Below, in pieces: positions 1-6,947 of a stretch of 8,951 nt of DNA. The notes beneath the pieces are model-generated. The model was not told the DNA's origin, searched no databases, and was given only the letters and a program-made list of their open reading frames with translations. Made by a program: the position numbers and the translations under genes. Each line of letters opens with the position of its first letter. Positions within the stretch are counted from its first letter, which is position 1. Origin of the DNA: Thiomargarita sp. (GTDB lineage Bacteria > Pseudomonadota > Gammaproteobacteria > Beggiatoales > Beggiatoaceae); NCBI GenBank assembly GCA_020721025.1, contig DYNO01000138.1, forward strand, positions 1 through 8,951, read 5' to 3'.

Positions 1-35
1 GTTCAGCAGAAATGTAACAGCAAGCTCGTTGGCAC

Positions 36-60
36 AGAACCAGTTTGACATCTCTAAACC
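36..60 (+). repeat. Dispersed short repeat, copy A
   Basis: This 25-base stretch (agaacc, two variable bases, tttgacatct, two variable bases, aaac) matches 8901-8925 at 20 of 25 positions in the same orientation. The differences fall in small clusters. Two copies 8.9 kb apart in gene-free DNA suggest a dispersed repeat family rather than chance, but the length is short and its full boundaries cannot be set because copy A lies at the window edge. Confidence 0.4.
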
Positions 61-168
61 CCATTGCTTCCATATTAAAATAACTCTTTTACAACCTCGT
101 TGCGTCTAAATGCCGTCCATCGGAATACAGATTGTTAAACTTGAACCGGTGACTTGGCGTGTAAAACA

Positions 169-302
169 ACATTCCCACGCCTGCGAACCTGTAAAAGAAC
201 CTCATTTTTTGGATTTTCAGTTATGTAAAATCAAAAACTTACAAGTCAGAAATTGCCAATTCTAGGAGTTCATTTACAGCCTCCCGTGCATGGGAACGAG
301 AA
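169..302. repeat. Degenerate fragments of the GCATGGGAACGAG palindromic repeat
   Basis: Positions 169-184 read cattcccacgcctgcg and positions 284-297 read tgcatgggaacgag. In the well-preserved copy at 7047-7119 equivalent words (cattcccacgccagcg, then gcatgggaacgagg) are adjacent. Here they are about 100 bp apart with unrelated AT-rich sequence between. Around 282-293 a small palindrome, cccgtgcatggg, is still visible. This looks like a decayed or interrupted copy of the same family. Confidence 0.45.
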
Positions 303-436
303 TAACTAGACGAAAATAGCGGAATTATCTGGGTTTAAAAGTAGGTCAAAATCTTAAGTCGCGTCAAACAGTTGATAATTTTTCAATGAGAATCCGTTAG
401 TTAAACTGTCAGCGACCAAGATTCAGTCCTGCTTTT

Positions 437-1174
437 TTAACCCATGTGCAGACCACCGTTGACAGAAATATCCGTACCTGTGATAAACCCAGAACGTTCG
501 TCGGCTAAGAAAACTACTGTCCATGCAATTTCTTCAGGTTTACCCATGCGTCCTACAGGAACTTTGGAAACCATATCTGCTAAAACATTTTTTGGCATTT
601 TGGCAGTCATTGCCGTTTCAATGTAGCCGGGCGAAATGGTATTTACAGTGATACCCTTGCTGGCGACTTCTTGGGCTAATGCCATGGTAAAGCCGTGCAT
701 TCCAGCTTTTGCCGCGGAGTAGTTGGTCTGCCCAAATTGCCCCTTTTGCCCATTGACGGAGGAGATATTGATCACCCGACCAGAACCACGAGTTCTCATG
801 CCATCAATCACTTGACGAGTGACGTTAAATACGCTCACTAAATTGGTATTGATGACATCAACCCATTGTTCTTTCTGCATTTTGTGGAAAAATCCGTCCT
901 TGGTAATTCCAGCGCAATTGACCAACACATCAATCGGACCGGCTTTCGCTTCGGCTTCTTTTACCATCGCAACGGTGGAATCATAATCACTCACATTCCC
1001 TTCAGCAATGAGGAAATCAAAACCATTTGCTTTCTGAGCTTGCTGCCAACCTTCGCCATCATCCACACCCTTCAACCAAGTCGCAACCACTTTGTAACCC
1101 GCTGTTGCCAAGGCTTTACAAATTTCTGTGCCGATACCGCCTGTTCCACCAGTTACCAATGCCACTTTGCTCAT
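437..1174 (-). CDS. phaB: Acetoacetyl-CoA reductase PhaB (NADPH-dependent)
   Basis: The 245-residue product is a short-chain dehydrogenase/reductase (SDR). It reduces acetoacetyl-CoA to (R)-3-hydroxybutyryl-CoA, the monomer for PHA synthase, in the cytoplasm. The Rossmann cofactor motif TGGTGGIG is at residues 8-15, the NCAG motif at 87-90, and the catalytic Ser138/139, Tyr152 and Lys156 lie in INISSVNGQ...NYSAAKAG. The SPGYIETAM stretch (181-189) and the C-terminal ITGTDISVNGGLHMG ending are typical of PhaB; family members are about 246 residues. FabG (3-oxoacyl-ACP reductase) is the nearest alternative, but the GQFGQTNYSAAKAG and GGLHMG signatures favour PhaB. The ATG start has a strong Shine-Dalgarno AAGGAG (1181-1186) six bases upstream. 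The gene follows phaR on the same strand after a 378-bp gap with its own candidate promoter, so it is probably transcribed separately. No phaA or phaC is present in the window. Confidence 0.93.
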   Translation of the reverse strand: MSKVALVTGGTGGIGTEICKALATAGYKVVATWLKGVDDGEGWQQAQKANGFDFLIAEGNVSDYDSTVAMVKEAEAKAGPIDVLVNCAGITKDGFFHKMQKEQWVDVINTNLVSVFNVTRQVIDGMRTRGSGRVINISSVNGQKGQFGQTNYSAAKAGMHGFTMALAQEVASKGITVNTISPGYIETAMTAKMPKNVLADMVSKVPVGRMGKPEEIAWTVVFLADERSGFITGTDISVNGGLHMG

Positions 1175-1217
1175 TTTATGCTCCTTGAAAGGTTGTTTAC
1201 GTCAATCGCTTGATCAT

Positions 1218-1246
1218 TTTATAGATTTAGATTTTTTATCGTCCAA
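1218..1246 (-). promoter_or_regulatory. Candidate sigma-70 promoter of phaB
   Basis: On the minus strand a -35-like TTGGAC (1241-1246; 3 of 6 consensus bases) and a -10-like TATAAA (1218-1223; 5 of 6) are separated by exactly 17 bases. Transcription would start near 1211, giving an untranslated leader of about 37 bases that contains the AAGGAG ribosome site. The -10 and spacing are good and the -35 is weak. Position directly upstream of phaB supports it. Confidence 0.42.
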
Positions 1247-1306
1247 AGCACCAAATTCTCTGCCTCGACGCATCAAGTTGAAGTACATCGGTCTTAGATA
1301 ATTAAC

Positions 1307-1332
1307 AATCATTACCATTGAGGGTGATGATT
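1307..1332. terminator. Hairpin in the phaR-phaB gap, possible weak terminator
   Basis: aatcattacc (1307-1316) pairs with ggtgatgatt (1323-1332) across a six-base loop; nine pairs are Watson-Crick and one is a T-G wobble read on the plus strand. It lies about 220 bp downstream of the phaR stop and about 60 bp upstream of the phaB promoter. The stem is AT-rich and no real T-tract follows it on the minus strand, so a terminator role is uncertain. It could equally be a protein-binding palindrome. Confidence 0.3.
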
Positions 1333-1552
1333 ATTATCTTCATGTCGTCAATGCAACTGATTGATTATCTAGGTCGCATGTTACTTCTACATGCAGTTCA
1401 GAGTCTCGCGAGATCATCACGTGACTTCTCCCCCTACTCCTTTGGAGATTTATTTCCGAATACCAAAATGAATACTGGAAACGGTTTTTATAATAACTTC
1501 CAAAATCAATGAATTGGAACGATTACATTGTAAAACTAACTAGATTGTTTTG

Positions 1553-2038
1553 TTATTCAGTCGTTTTCTTATTTTTCTTGTCTTCCCGTTCGGGGGGGTT
1601 GCCTGTCAGTGCGGCGCGAAAAAAACTTTCTTGCACGTCTCGCCATAAAGTAATGTTTTGTTCAGCCAAATCAGTCATAAATGACAACGGCGTGTACATT
1701 TTTTCACGAAATTCTTCTTGTTGTTTAGAAAATAACGTGAGGCTGCGCTCAAAATAACTCGCGATGATGCCCTGCAACGTATTGCCATAAAACCGAATCA
1801 GTTGCGATAAAACTTCACTGCTAAAAATCGGTTCGCCCCCTTCTTCCTGTTCTAGGATAATTTGTAATAAGACGCTACGCGTGATATCTTCACCCGTTTT
1901 CGCATCTTGAATTGCAAACTTCACCTGTTGCATGACTAAAGACCTCACGTCATCCACCGTAATATAACTACTAATTGCCGTGTCATACAGCCGTCGGTTA
2001 GGATACTTCTTGATTACCCTAAGTTCTTGATTCATCAT
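1553..2038 (-). CDS. phaR: PHA synthesis regulator PhaR
   Basis: The product is a PhaR-type DNA-binding protein. In other bacteria it represses phasin genes and its own gene, and is released from DNA by binding PHA. The N-terminal PHB/PHA accumulation regulator domain is unmistakable: RVIKKYPNRRLYDT, then SSYITVDDVRSLV and DAKTGEDITRSVLLQIILEQE. The second domain follows (PIFSSEVLSQLIRFYGNTLQGIIASYFERSL...), then a lysine-rich tail, KKNKKTTE. The open frame extends upstream to a TTG at 2101, but those extra residues (ending TLKSSQS) do not look like the family, whose members begin a few residues before RxIKKYPNRRLYDT. I therefore chose the ATG at 2036-2038 (161 aa); ATGs at 2042-2044 and 2033-2035 are equally possible, as none has a clear Shine-Dalgarno sequence. 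The gene lies between the orphan adaptor gene and phaB, all on one strand. Confidence 0.92.
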   Translation of the reverse strand: MMNQELRVIKKYPNRRLYDTAISSYITVDDVRSLVMQQVKFAIQDAKTGEDITRSVLLQIILEQEEGGEPIFSSEVLSQLIRFYGNTLQGIIASYFERSLTLFSKQQEEFREKMYTPLSFMTDLAEQNITLWRDVQESFFRAALTGNPPEREDKKNKKTTE

Positions 2039-2081
2039 TTCCATAGACTGACTACTTTTTAGCGTACCAGATGCGTTCGGA

Positions 2082-2114
2082 CTGTAGAATACTGCGTGCA
2101 AATTTTCTCTACAG
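2082..2114. promoter_or_regulatory. Inverted repeat upstream of phaR, possible operator
   Basis: ctgtaga (2082-2088) and tctacag (2108-2114) are perfect reverse complements separated by 19 bases. The centre-to-centre distance is 26 bp. The spacer contains actgcgtgcaaa, which is TGC-rich as are reported PhaR sites in some alphaproteobacteria. The repeat sits 38-70 bp upstream of the chosen phaR start, where an autoregulatory operator would be expected. It overlaps the frame of the unlikely TTG-initiated extension. The link to PhaR is inference. Confidence 0.33.
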
Positions 2115-2282
2115 CATATCGTTCCATAGTGATCTTAAATCGTTGGTGGAAAACCAAATATGATCATTAGTTTCTTAAGCTAATTTAAGTGTGTGGAGAT
2201 TGACGGAATTTCCATCCCTCTCTAATTTTATAAACGTATTATTCTATCTCAAAATAGGGATTCATAGCCTAACATGAGGGTT

Positions 2283-3530
2283 CTAGTGAGATAGAACTTG
2301 AACTTTTAAACCATCCATCGCATTAGGTAGTTGCGTGGTAATGATTTTATCTCCCGGTTTGAGTTCCACACTCCGAACTAAAATGTGTGATTCCCCCGCG
2401 ACTCCTATTTTCTCCCCTATTCGTTCTACTGAGACACCTTGCATACGGTCATCTTGTAACTTATAAATTCGATTGGTACCATAAACAGCTTCAAATGGCA
2501 ATGCAATAATTTCAGTGGCATCAGGTAAATTAACCGTTAAATTAAGTAGTTGCCCAAGACGTAATAATTCTTGTCCTTTCTCCACTGTGAATAATCCGTC
2601 GATTCCTCCACTGTCTTTATTAATTTGTCCCGCAATTCGAGTTAAACGCAATCTGACGGGGTGTTCAGCGATAATCACTTCCGCGCTCAGAGATTGTTTT
2701 TTAGCCAAACTGTTCAATACAATCGCTTGATAACGTAGCGGAATTTGGGCGCGCACTTCCAATGCAGCGTTATCATACAAGGTCAACAATGCATCGCCAC
2801 TGCGCACCCGGTCACCCACAGCAACTTCCACCTTAGCCACTGTGCCAGAAAAAGGAGATTTAATTTGCATCCGTTCTAATTCTAATTTTGCTGCATCTCG
2901 TAGTGCCACCGCGCGTTGTAATCTTGCTTGTAACTGTTTGATTTTTGCATCATAAGTTTTAATTTGAGTACGACGAGCATTCAAGTTTAAATGTTGACGC
3001 TCTATCGCTTGCTGCGTTTCGTCGGCTGCTGAGGCAGACCCCAACTTACGTTTTTCCAACTCAGTTGCCCGATCTACCGATTTTTGCACCAATTTTAATA
3101 AAGTTTCCTCATGTCCAACCGAAGCAATATTATTTTGATGTTGTAGGGCTTCGCTTTCAAGTTGGGCTTCAATATCAGCGACATCCGCCTCCCGTTGTTG
3201 CAAATTCAATTGACTGTCGCGATCATCCAGACGCAGCAAAATTTGTTTTGCTTTCACTATCTGTCCTTCCAATACTGCCAGTTCAACCACTTCGCCATTG
3301 CCATTTAGCGAAAATGTTGGACTGCGTAAGGTACTGGTACGCGGCGATTCTACCCGTCCATACAACGACAATGATGGAGAAATAGTTGTTGGAACGACTG
3401 TTTGAGTTGTCACTGTCCAAGTATGTTCTTTAACAGCAATCGTTTTTTTCTCAGGGCGAGTTTTCACCAAATAAACCACCACTGCGATACTCACTGCTAA
3501 AATTAAGAGAGGTAAGACAATTTTTTTCAT
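2283..3530 (-). CDS. RND-type efflux periplasmic adaptor (membrane fusion protein)
   Basis: The 415-residue product belongs to the HlyD/AcrA adaptor superfamily, which links an inner-membrane pump to an outer-membrane channel in the periplasm. Residues 1-22 form a lysine-led hydrophobic segment (KKIVLPLLILAVSIAVVVYLV), a signal anchor; there is no lipobox cysteine. A first lipoyl half (about 56-103, with VVELAVLEGQIVKAKQILLRLDD) is followed by a long coiled-coil hairpin (about 105-220), the second lipoyl half (222-252, IKSPFSGTVAKVEVAVGDRVRSGDALLTL), a beta-barrel region (about 255-335) and a C-terminal membrane-proximal domain (about 340-413). Length is normal for the family. The ATG start has only a weak ribosome site. 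No pump or outer-membrane factor gene is adjacent: upstream is a tnpB stub and downstream is phaR. The substrate cannot be inferred. A HlyD-like adaptor for an ABC transporter is the main alternative. Confidence 0.87.
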   Translation of the reverse strand: MKKIVLPLLILAVSIAVVVYLVKTRPEKKTIAVKEHTWTVTTQTVVPTTISPSLSLYGRVESPRTSTLRSPTFSLNGNGEVVELAVLEGQIVKAKQILLRLDDRDSQLNLQQREADVADIEAQLESEALQHQNNIASVGHEETLLKLVQKSVDRATELEKRKLGSASAADETQQAIERQHLNLNARRTQIKTYDAKIKQLQARLQRAVALRDAAKLELERMQIKSPFSGTVAKVEVAVGDRVRSGDALLTLYDNAALEVRAQIPLRYQAIVLNSLAKKQSLSAEVIIAEHPVRLRLTRIAGQINKDSGGIDGLFTVEKGQELLRLGQLLNLTVNLPDATEIIALPFEAVYGTNRIYKLQDDRMQGVSVERIGEKIGVAGESHILVRSVELKPGDKIITTQLPNAMDGLKVQVLSH

Positions 3531-3609
3531 AAAATATTCTGGATATAGCTAAAATAATTCGTTATGAGTTATAAGAATTAATGCCAGCTAAACGGTAGAA
3601 AATTTAGAG

Positions 3610-3654
3610 TTTTCAGTTCAGTGTTGCAATTGTTCAATGTCTGTCGGAGACAAC
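3610..3654. repeat. Direct repeat copy 1 with TGTC-GGA-GACA hairpin
   Basis: This is the first of two neighbouring direct repeats. Compared with copy 2 (3661-3700), the 36 bases 3619-3654 differ at five positions, all transitions, and copy 1 also carries a five-base ttcag duplication near its left end. The right part holds a short dyad, tgtc-gga-gaca. The two copies are separated by only six bases (3655-3660). Confidence 0.65.
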
Positions 3655-3660
3655 TAAGAC

Positions 3661-3700
3661 TTTTCAGTGTCGCAATCACTCAATATCTGTCGGAGACAAC
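3661..3700. repeat. Direct repeat copy 2, supplies the stop of the tnpB stub
   Basis: The second direct repeat has the same ctgtcggagacaac right end as copy 1. Read on the minus strand it encodes the last residues (LSPTDIE) and the stop codon of the truncated tnpB frame. The broken end of tnpB therefore lies in or just upstream of this repeat, which suggests that repeat acquisition or a deletion ending at it removed the rest of the transposon gene. Confidence 0.65.
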
Positions 3701-3960
3701 CCGGTGACCCTCTCAATAAATAAAACAGTTATTACCGATGAAACTTCACTGTACCAAGGAAACTCCACCCGTAAAACTTTCATATAGAATTGATATGCCG
3801 CAGCTTTTGACCATTTGAATATAAAATTACCATCAGAATCTTGTTGACTAAACCATGCCAACGTGTGATTCCAACAATGTCGATAATGACCGCAGGATTT
3901 CTCAAAATAATCAAGCTGATCGGGCTTGGGTCGTAATTCTACTTTGTGTGCCAATAACAT
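3676..3960 (-). pseudogene. tnpB: Truncated tnpB (IS200/IS605 family), N-terminal part only
   Basis: The frame encodes 94 residues from the ATG at 3958-3960. Residues 1-75 look like the N-terminal helix-turn-helix domain of TnpB/OrfB proteins: MLLAHKVELRPKPDQ, then YFEKSCGHYRHCWNHTLAWF and a FPWYSEVSS stretch. Full-length TnpB is about 370-430 residues. After about residue 77 the similarity stops, and the tail ending in LSPTDIE comes from a neighbouring direct repeat. The RuvC nuclease domain, the zinc-finger region and the 3' end that would encode the guide RNA are missing, so the product cannot be an active RNA-guided nuclease. An ATG at 3982-3984 extends the frame by eight residues, but AGGA five bases before the 3960 start and family alignment favour the shorter form. 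The stub begins about 40 bp beyond the thiO stop codon. No tnpA is nearby. Confidence 0.75.
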
Positions 3961-4000
3961 AAAAATCCTGTAAATCAATAGCAACCTAAGTTATCTGTTG

Positions 4001-5128
4001 TCAACTGTTATGGTAACAGGACGGATCACCACGTTCTGCATCAATAGCATAAGGACTGGAGTCTAAAATGGGCGAACGATTCTGAATAATATCAGCAAGT
4101 AACTGCGCCGATGCCAATCCCGTCACCACACCATTGCGGAAATGTCCAGTATTAAAATATAAACCGTTAATTTCCGGATGACTTCCAATATATGGGATAC
4201 CGCTGGGTGAGCCGGGACGCAATCCAACCCATTGTTTTAACACTGTATAATCTGCGAGACGAGGTATCAGACTCAAGGCAAAATACTTCAAATCTTGTGC
4301 CGCCGATTCAGTGATGTACTTTTCAAAACCATTTTCTTCTACTGTGCTTCCCACCAATAAACACCCATCACGACGTGGAATAATATAATGTCCATTTGCC
4401 AAAACAAGCCGCGAAACTAATCCAGGTTGTGCGGTAAATAAAATCATCTGACCACGCACGGGCATCACATGAATTTGAATTCCAAGGCTTTTTAATAATA
4501 AACCACTCCACGCCCCCGCGGTCACCACCACCCGTTCCGTTGCAAAAAACTCTTGAGCCGTCGCAACTCCCGTGATGTGTTGCTGGGTTTGCTTAATTTC
4601 AACCACCGGATGTTGTTCCAGCAAGGTAATATTTTCGATTAGGCGGAGCGATTCATGCAATGATTTCAATAATCTAGGGTTGCGCAGTTGTCCAATCTCT
4701 GGCATCCACAATGCTTCTGCATGTTTTTGCTCGGTCAATTCTGGTTCATAAAAATGCAACATATCAAAATCAATCTTTTCTAAATGGGCTTGATGATTTT
4801 TTGCCCAAGAATCAGCCTGTTGATATTCATCAGTATCCAAAATTAATAAGCCATTGCGCACATATTCTGGATCAATACGACTCTTTTCATACAGATTTTT
4901 GGCAAATTTATGATAATGTTTCTGGCTATAACTTGCCAACGCAGTCACTGCCTCATCATATCGCCACGGATACAATGGCGATAAAATTCCCCCACCTGCC
5001 CAAGAAGATTCACGCCCGATTCGTCCCGATTCCAACAACGCGATGTGCATTCCCGTTTCGCGCAAAAACCAAGCGGTTAATAAACCACTGATTCCACCAC
5101 CAATAATCACACAGTCATAAACTTGCAT
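4001..5128 (-). CDS. thiO: Glycine oxidase ThiO (FAD-dependent)
   Basis: The 375-residue product is a DAO-family flavoenzyme. ThiO oxidises glycine to iminoacetate with release of hydrogen peroxide; iminoacetate is the glycine-derived precursor for thiazole synthase ThiG in aerobic thiamine synthesis. The N-terminal dinucleotide-binding motif is VIIGGGISGLLTAWFL (residues 7-22, GxGxxG at 10-15), followed by LLESGRIGRESSWAGGGILSP (31-51). The C-terminal FAD/substrate region has WVGLRPGSPSGIPYIG (300-315) and GHFRNGVVTGLASAQLLADII (328-348), all highly typical of ThiO. Length fits the stand-alone enzyme; it is not fused to ThiG. The ATG lies six bases after the stop codon of the CYTH-CHAD gene, so the two are very probably cotranscribed, with the GGTAA at that stop possibly acting as ribosome site. 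No other thiamine genes are visible. A different amino-acid oxidase of the same family cannot be fully excluded. Confidence 0.9.
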   Translation of the reverse strand: MQVYDCVIIGGGISGLLTAWFLRETGMHIALLESGRIGRESSWAGGGILSPLYPWRYDEAVTALASYSQKHYHKFAKNLYEKSRIDPEYVRNGLLILDTDEYQQADSWAKNHQAHLEKIDFDMLHFYEPELTEQKHAEALWMPEIGQLRNPRLLKSLHESLRLIENITLLEQHPVVEIKQTQQHITGVATAQEFFATERVVVTAGAWSGLLLKSLGIQIHVMPVRGQMILFTAQPGLVSRLVLANGHYIIPRRDGCLLVGSTVEENGFEKYITESAAQDLKYFALSLIPRLADYTVLKQWVGLRPGSPSGIPYIGSHPEINGLYFNTGHFRNGVVTGLASAQLLADIIQNRSPILDSSPYAIDAERGDPSCYHNS

Positions 5129-5134
5129 TGCTGT

Positions 5135-6628
5135 TTACCAGAAGGTTTTTTGTTTTAACCAAGTTGTCCAAGTCTTTTCTAACTTTTTCAAATGGATGAC
5201 ACGTTGATACGCATACCATCCGATAAGTAAATGCCGTGCAGGAGAGTGAGGATGTAAACCAGCACGATCAAGTAAAGAATGCGCTACTGCCATGTCATTT
5301 AAAATGCCCAATTCGGTTTGTAACTTTGACACCGTATTCAGATAATCCTGCGTATTTTCAGAAGGATAAAGTGAGGCAAACAAACGTGCCGCATAGCTTA
5401 ATTTCTTAATTTCAATTCGCACGGCATGACGCTGAGTTTCGCTCAATTTTAACAACTTTTCTCCCTGCTCTTGCACAAAAAGGTAACGCCGCTGCAAAAT
5501 TTCGCCCGCTAATTCGGTGACCGGCAGTTCCCAACGAGCCCCACTGGTTTCAGTCACTTCGTTTTGTTGCGTCAGCCATTTTCCCAGTGACAACAATAAC
5601 CGATGATAGCGAGTTGAATTTAAAATTTCTCTCATCTTTTCATGAGCTTGTGTTTTAAAATAGCGCACCGTTACCACGAGTGAATCTAATACAGCAGTTG
5701 TTGCTACTTGTTGTCGCACTTCATAGAGCGTTTGATAAAACACGTCCCAATCCCGCGCCATGCCTGATTCTTCTCCTAACCAGTGCAATTCCTTACGCAA
5801 CATCGAATATTCTTCACAAGGCACTGGCACAAAGGGTTTAAATATCCCAAAATAAGAGCGTAATCGTCGCACTGCTACTCGCATTTGATGAATTGCTTCA
5901 ACGTTGTCGCCGGATAATATTGAAAATTCATTGGCTTGTAAATGCTGTAATTCCTGCCATACCGTATGAATAAATGCTTGTTTTGCAGTCATAGTGCGAT
6001 CAAGATGGATAATTGCCGCGTGCACTATTTTTGGAGCTTTAGGATGAAATAATTGATAACCTCTGGCAGCTTTACTTTGATTTTCAATGCGTAATGATAG
6101 ATAATTGAGTAAATCAAGCGCAATATTGTATAATGCAGTCGTACTGCCTTTTTTGATCTCTAGTTCGATTTCATACAGAGGCATCACTGTTTGAGAGGAT
6201 TGAATTGTTCCCTGATCCAATACTAATTCAACCATGCTGTCACCGATCTCGATATTCCATTGTTTACGTTGAAAATTAGTTGTGAACACTGGAAGGAGCA
6301 AGGATGATGCTGGCATTCTAGCACGAATTTGCTCAGGCATTAGTTCGTAGCGCGGGACATCGCCGTCGATAGCCATTTCCCATTCCTGACGTTGATGTAA
6401 TCCCCCTATACTTTGCCCAGCCGTTTTTATCGTTTGCAAGCGCATGTTGTCCACGTAGCGAATGCGTAACCCAATCTTTTTCTTTAATAAATCTAATTCT
6501 GAAGTATCGAAATAAGTATTGCACAGATGTTTCGTGGTGGCAGTGAATGTTTGAAGTAGCGGATATTGCAAGAATTTTTCAACGTGTTCCGGAGCGATAG
6601 CTAACTTTAATTCAGTTTCGGTGGACAT
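5135..6628 (-). CDS. CYTH and CHAD domain protein (possible inorganic triphosphatase, polyphosphate-linked)
   Basis: From the ATG at 6626-6628 the product has 497 residues. The N-terminal CYTH domain (about 1-200) shows the signature ETELKL (Glu4, Glu6, Lys8), a YFDT segment (39-42), LRIRY (55-59), an IKTAG lysine, the YEIELEIK acidic strand (152-159) and a late K-x-x-RGYQLF (186-194). CYTH proteins hydrolyse triphosphate compounds, commonly inorganic triphosphate in bacteria, using a metal-lined tunnel. The CHAD domain (about 212-495) is helical and has IHQMRVAVRRLR (246-257), ARDWDVF (291-297), HAVRIEIKKLSYAARLF (401-417) and LGILNDMAVA (440-449). CHAD domains bind polyphosphate and localise to polyphosphate granules. 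The frame extends upstream to a TTG at 6649, but the family begins a few residues before ExExK, so the ATG is preferred. thiO follows after six bases. Confidence 0.92.
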   Translation of the reverse strand: MSTETELKLAIAPEHVEKFLQYPLLQTFTATTKHLCNTYFDTSELDLLKKKIGLRIRYVDNMRLQTIKTAGQSIGGLHQRQEWEMAIDGDVPRYELMPEQIRARMPASSLLLPVFTTNFQRKQWNIEIGDSMVELVLDQGTIQSSQTVMPLYEIELEIKKGSTTALYNIALDLLNYLSLRIENQSKAARGYQLFHPKAPKIVHAAIIHLDRTMTAKQAFIHTVWQELQHLQANEFSILSGDNVEAIHQMRVAVRRLRSYFGIFKPFVPVPCEEYSMLRKELHWLGEESGMARDWDVFYQTLYEVRQQVATTAVLDSLVVTVRYFKTQAHEKMREILNSTRYHRLLLSLGKWLTQQNEVTETSGARWELPVTELAGEILQRRYLFVQEQGEKLLKLSETQRHAVRIEIKKLSYAARLFASLYPSENTQDYLNTVSKLQTELGILNDMAVAHSLLDRAGLHPHSPARHLLIGWYAYQRVIHLKKLEKTWTTWLKQKTFW

Positions 6629-6873
6629 GCAAACAATTTCCGTGTGCAATATTTCGGTTGGAGGAAGTGTAGTAAACTTTCTATCATTGGGACGTTTAGA
6701 GGGTAATATTCAATAAATGATTATAATTTAAGCTCATTACCAAGTTTTCTTGTTCCCATGCGCAGGCGCAAAGCCATTGACTTAAGGAAAAATAGGCAAA
6801 AACTGACGTTATTCAAAAACTCAAATTCAAACAACAATATTTTACCAAACACTGTCATAATGAGAAATTATTT

Positions 6874-6947
6874 TAAATAAAACAAAGAGTTCCTCGTTCC
6901 AATGCGCCAGCGTGGGAATGCAGCCCGGACGCTCCAGCGTCACTGGT
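6874..6947 (+). repeat. Inner inverted-repeat arm, left
   Basis: This arm pairs with 7047-7119. It contains aaaacaaa, gagttcctcgttcc, gcgccagcgtgggaatgcag and a gacgc...gcgtc mini-hairpin (near 6928-6941). The left arm has drifted slightly from the family word gttcccatgc (here gttccaatgc). Each arm is itself made of two small dyads, ttccca/tgggaa and gacgc/gcgtc, so it can fold alone or pair with the other arm. Confidence 0.75.

Larger units (their letters stand above)
1..436. other. Gene-free region with decayed repeats, downstream of phaB
   Basis: No open reading frame of believable length is seen on either strand. The stretch is a patchwork. Positions 36-60 resemble 8901-8925 at the other end of the window. 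Positions 169-184 and 281-300 resemble pieces of the palindromic repeat that is better preserved at 6874-6947 and 7047-7119. I see no strong GC-rich hairpin plus T-tract directly after the phaB stop codon that would serve as a terminator. The best reading is intergenic DNA that has collected mobile repeat fragments and then drifted. Confidence 0.6.
1175..1552. other. Intergenic region between phaR and phaB
   Basis: No credible gene is seen on either strand. It holds the candidate phaB promoter (1218-1246), the hairpin at 1307-1332, and two short perfect palindromes, tctcgcgaga (1404-1413) and tcacgtga (1417-1424), only three bases apart. The two palindromes could be binding sites, but nothing ties them to a named regulator. 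Confidence 0.55.

Noticed and set aside
2045..2101. N-terminal extension of PhaR from a TTG start
   Set aside because: The extra residues lack family similarity and cover the inverted repeat; an ATG just before the conserved domain is the better start.
3610..3700. Direct repeats as a mini CRISPR array
   Set aside because: Only two copies exist, separated by six bases, with no spacer of usable length and no cas genes; it is a simple duplication.
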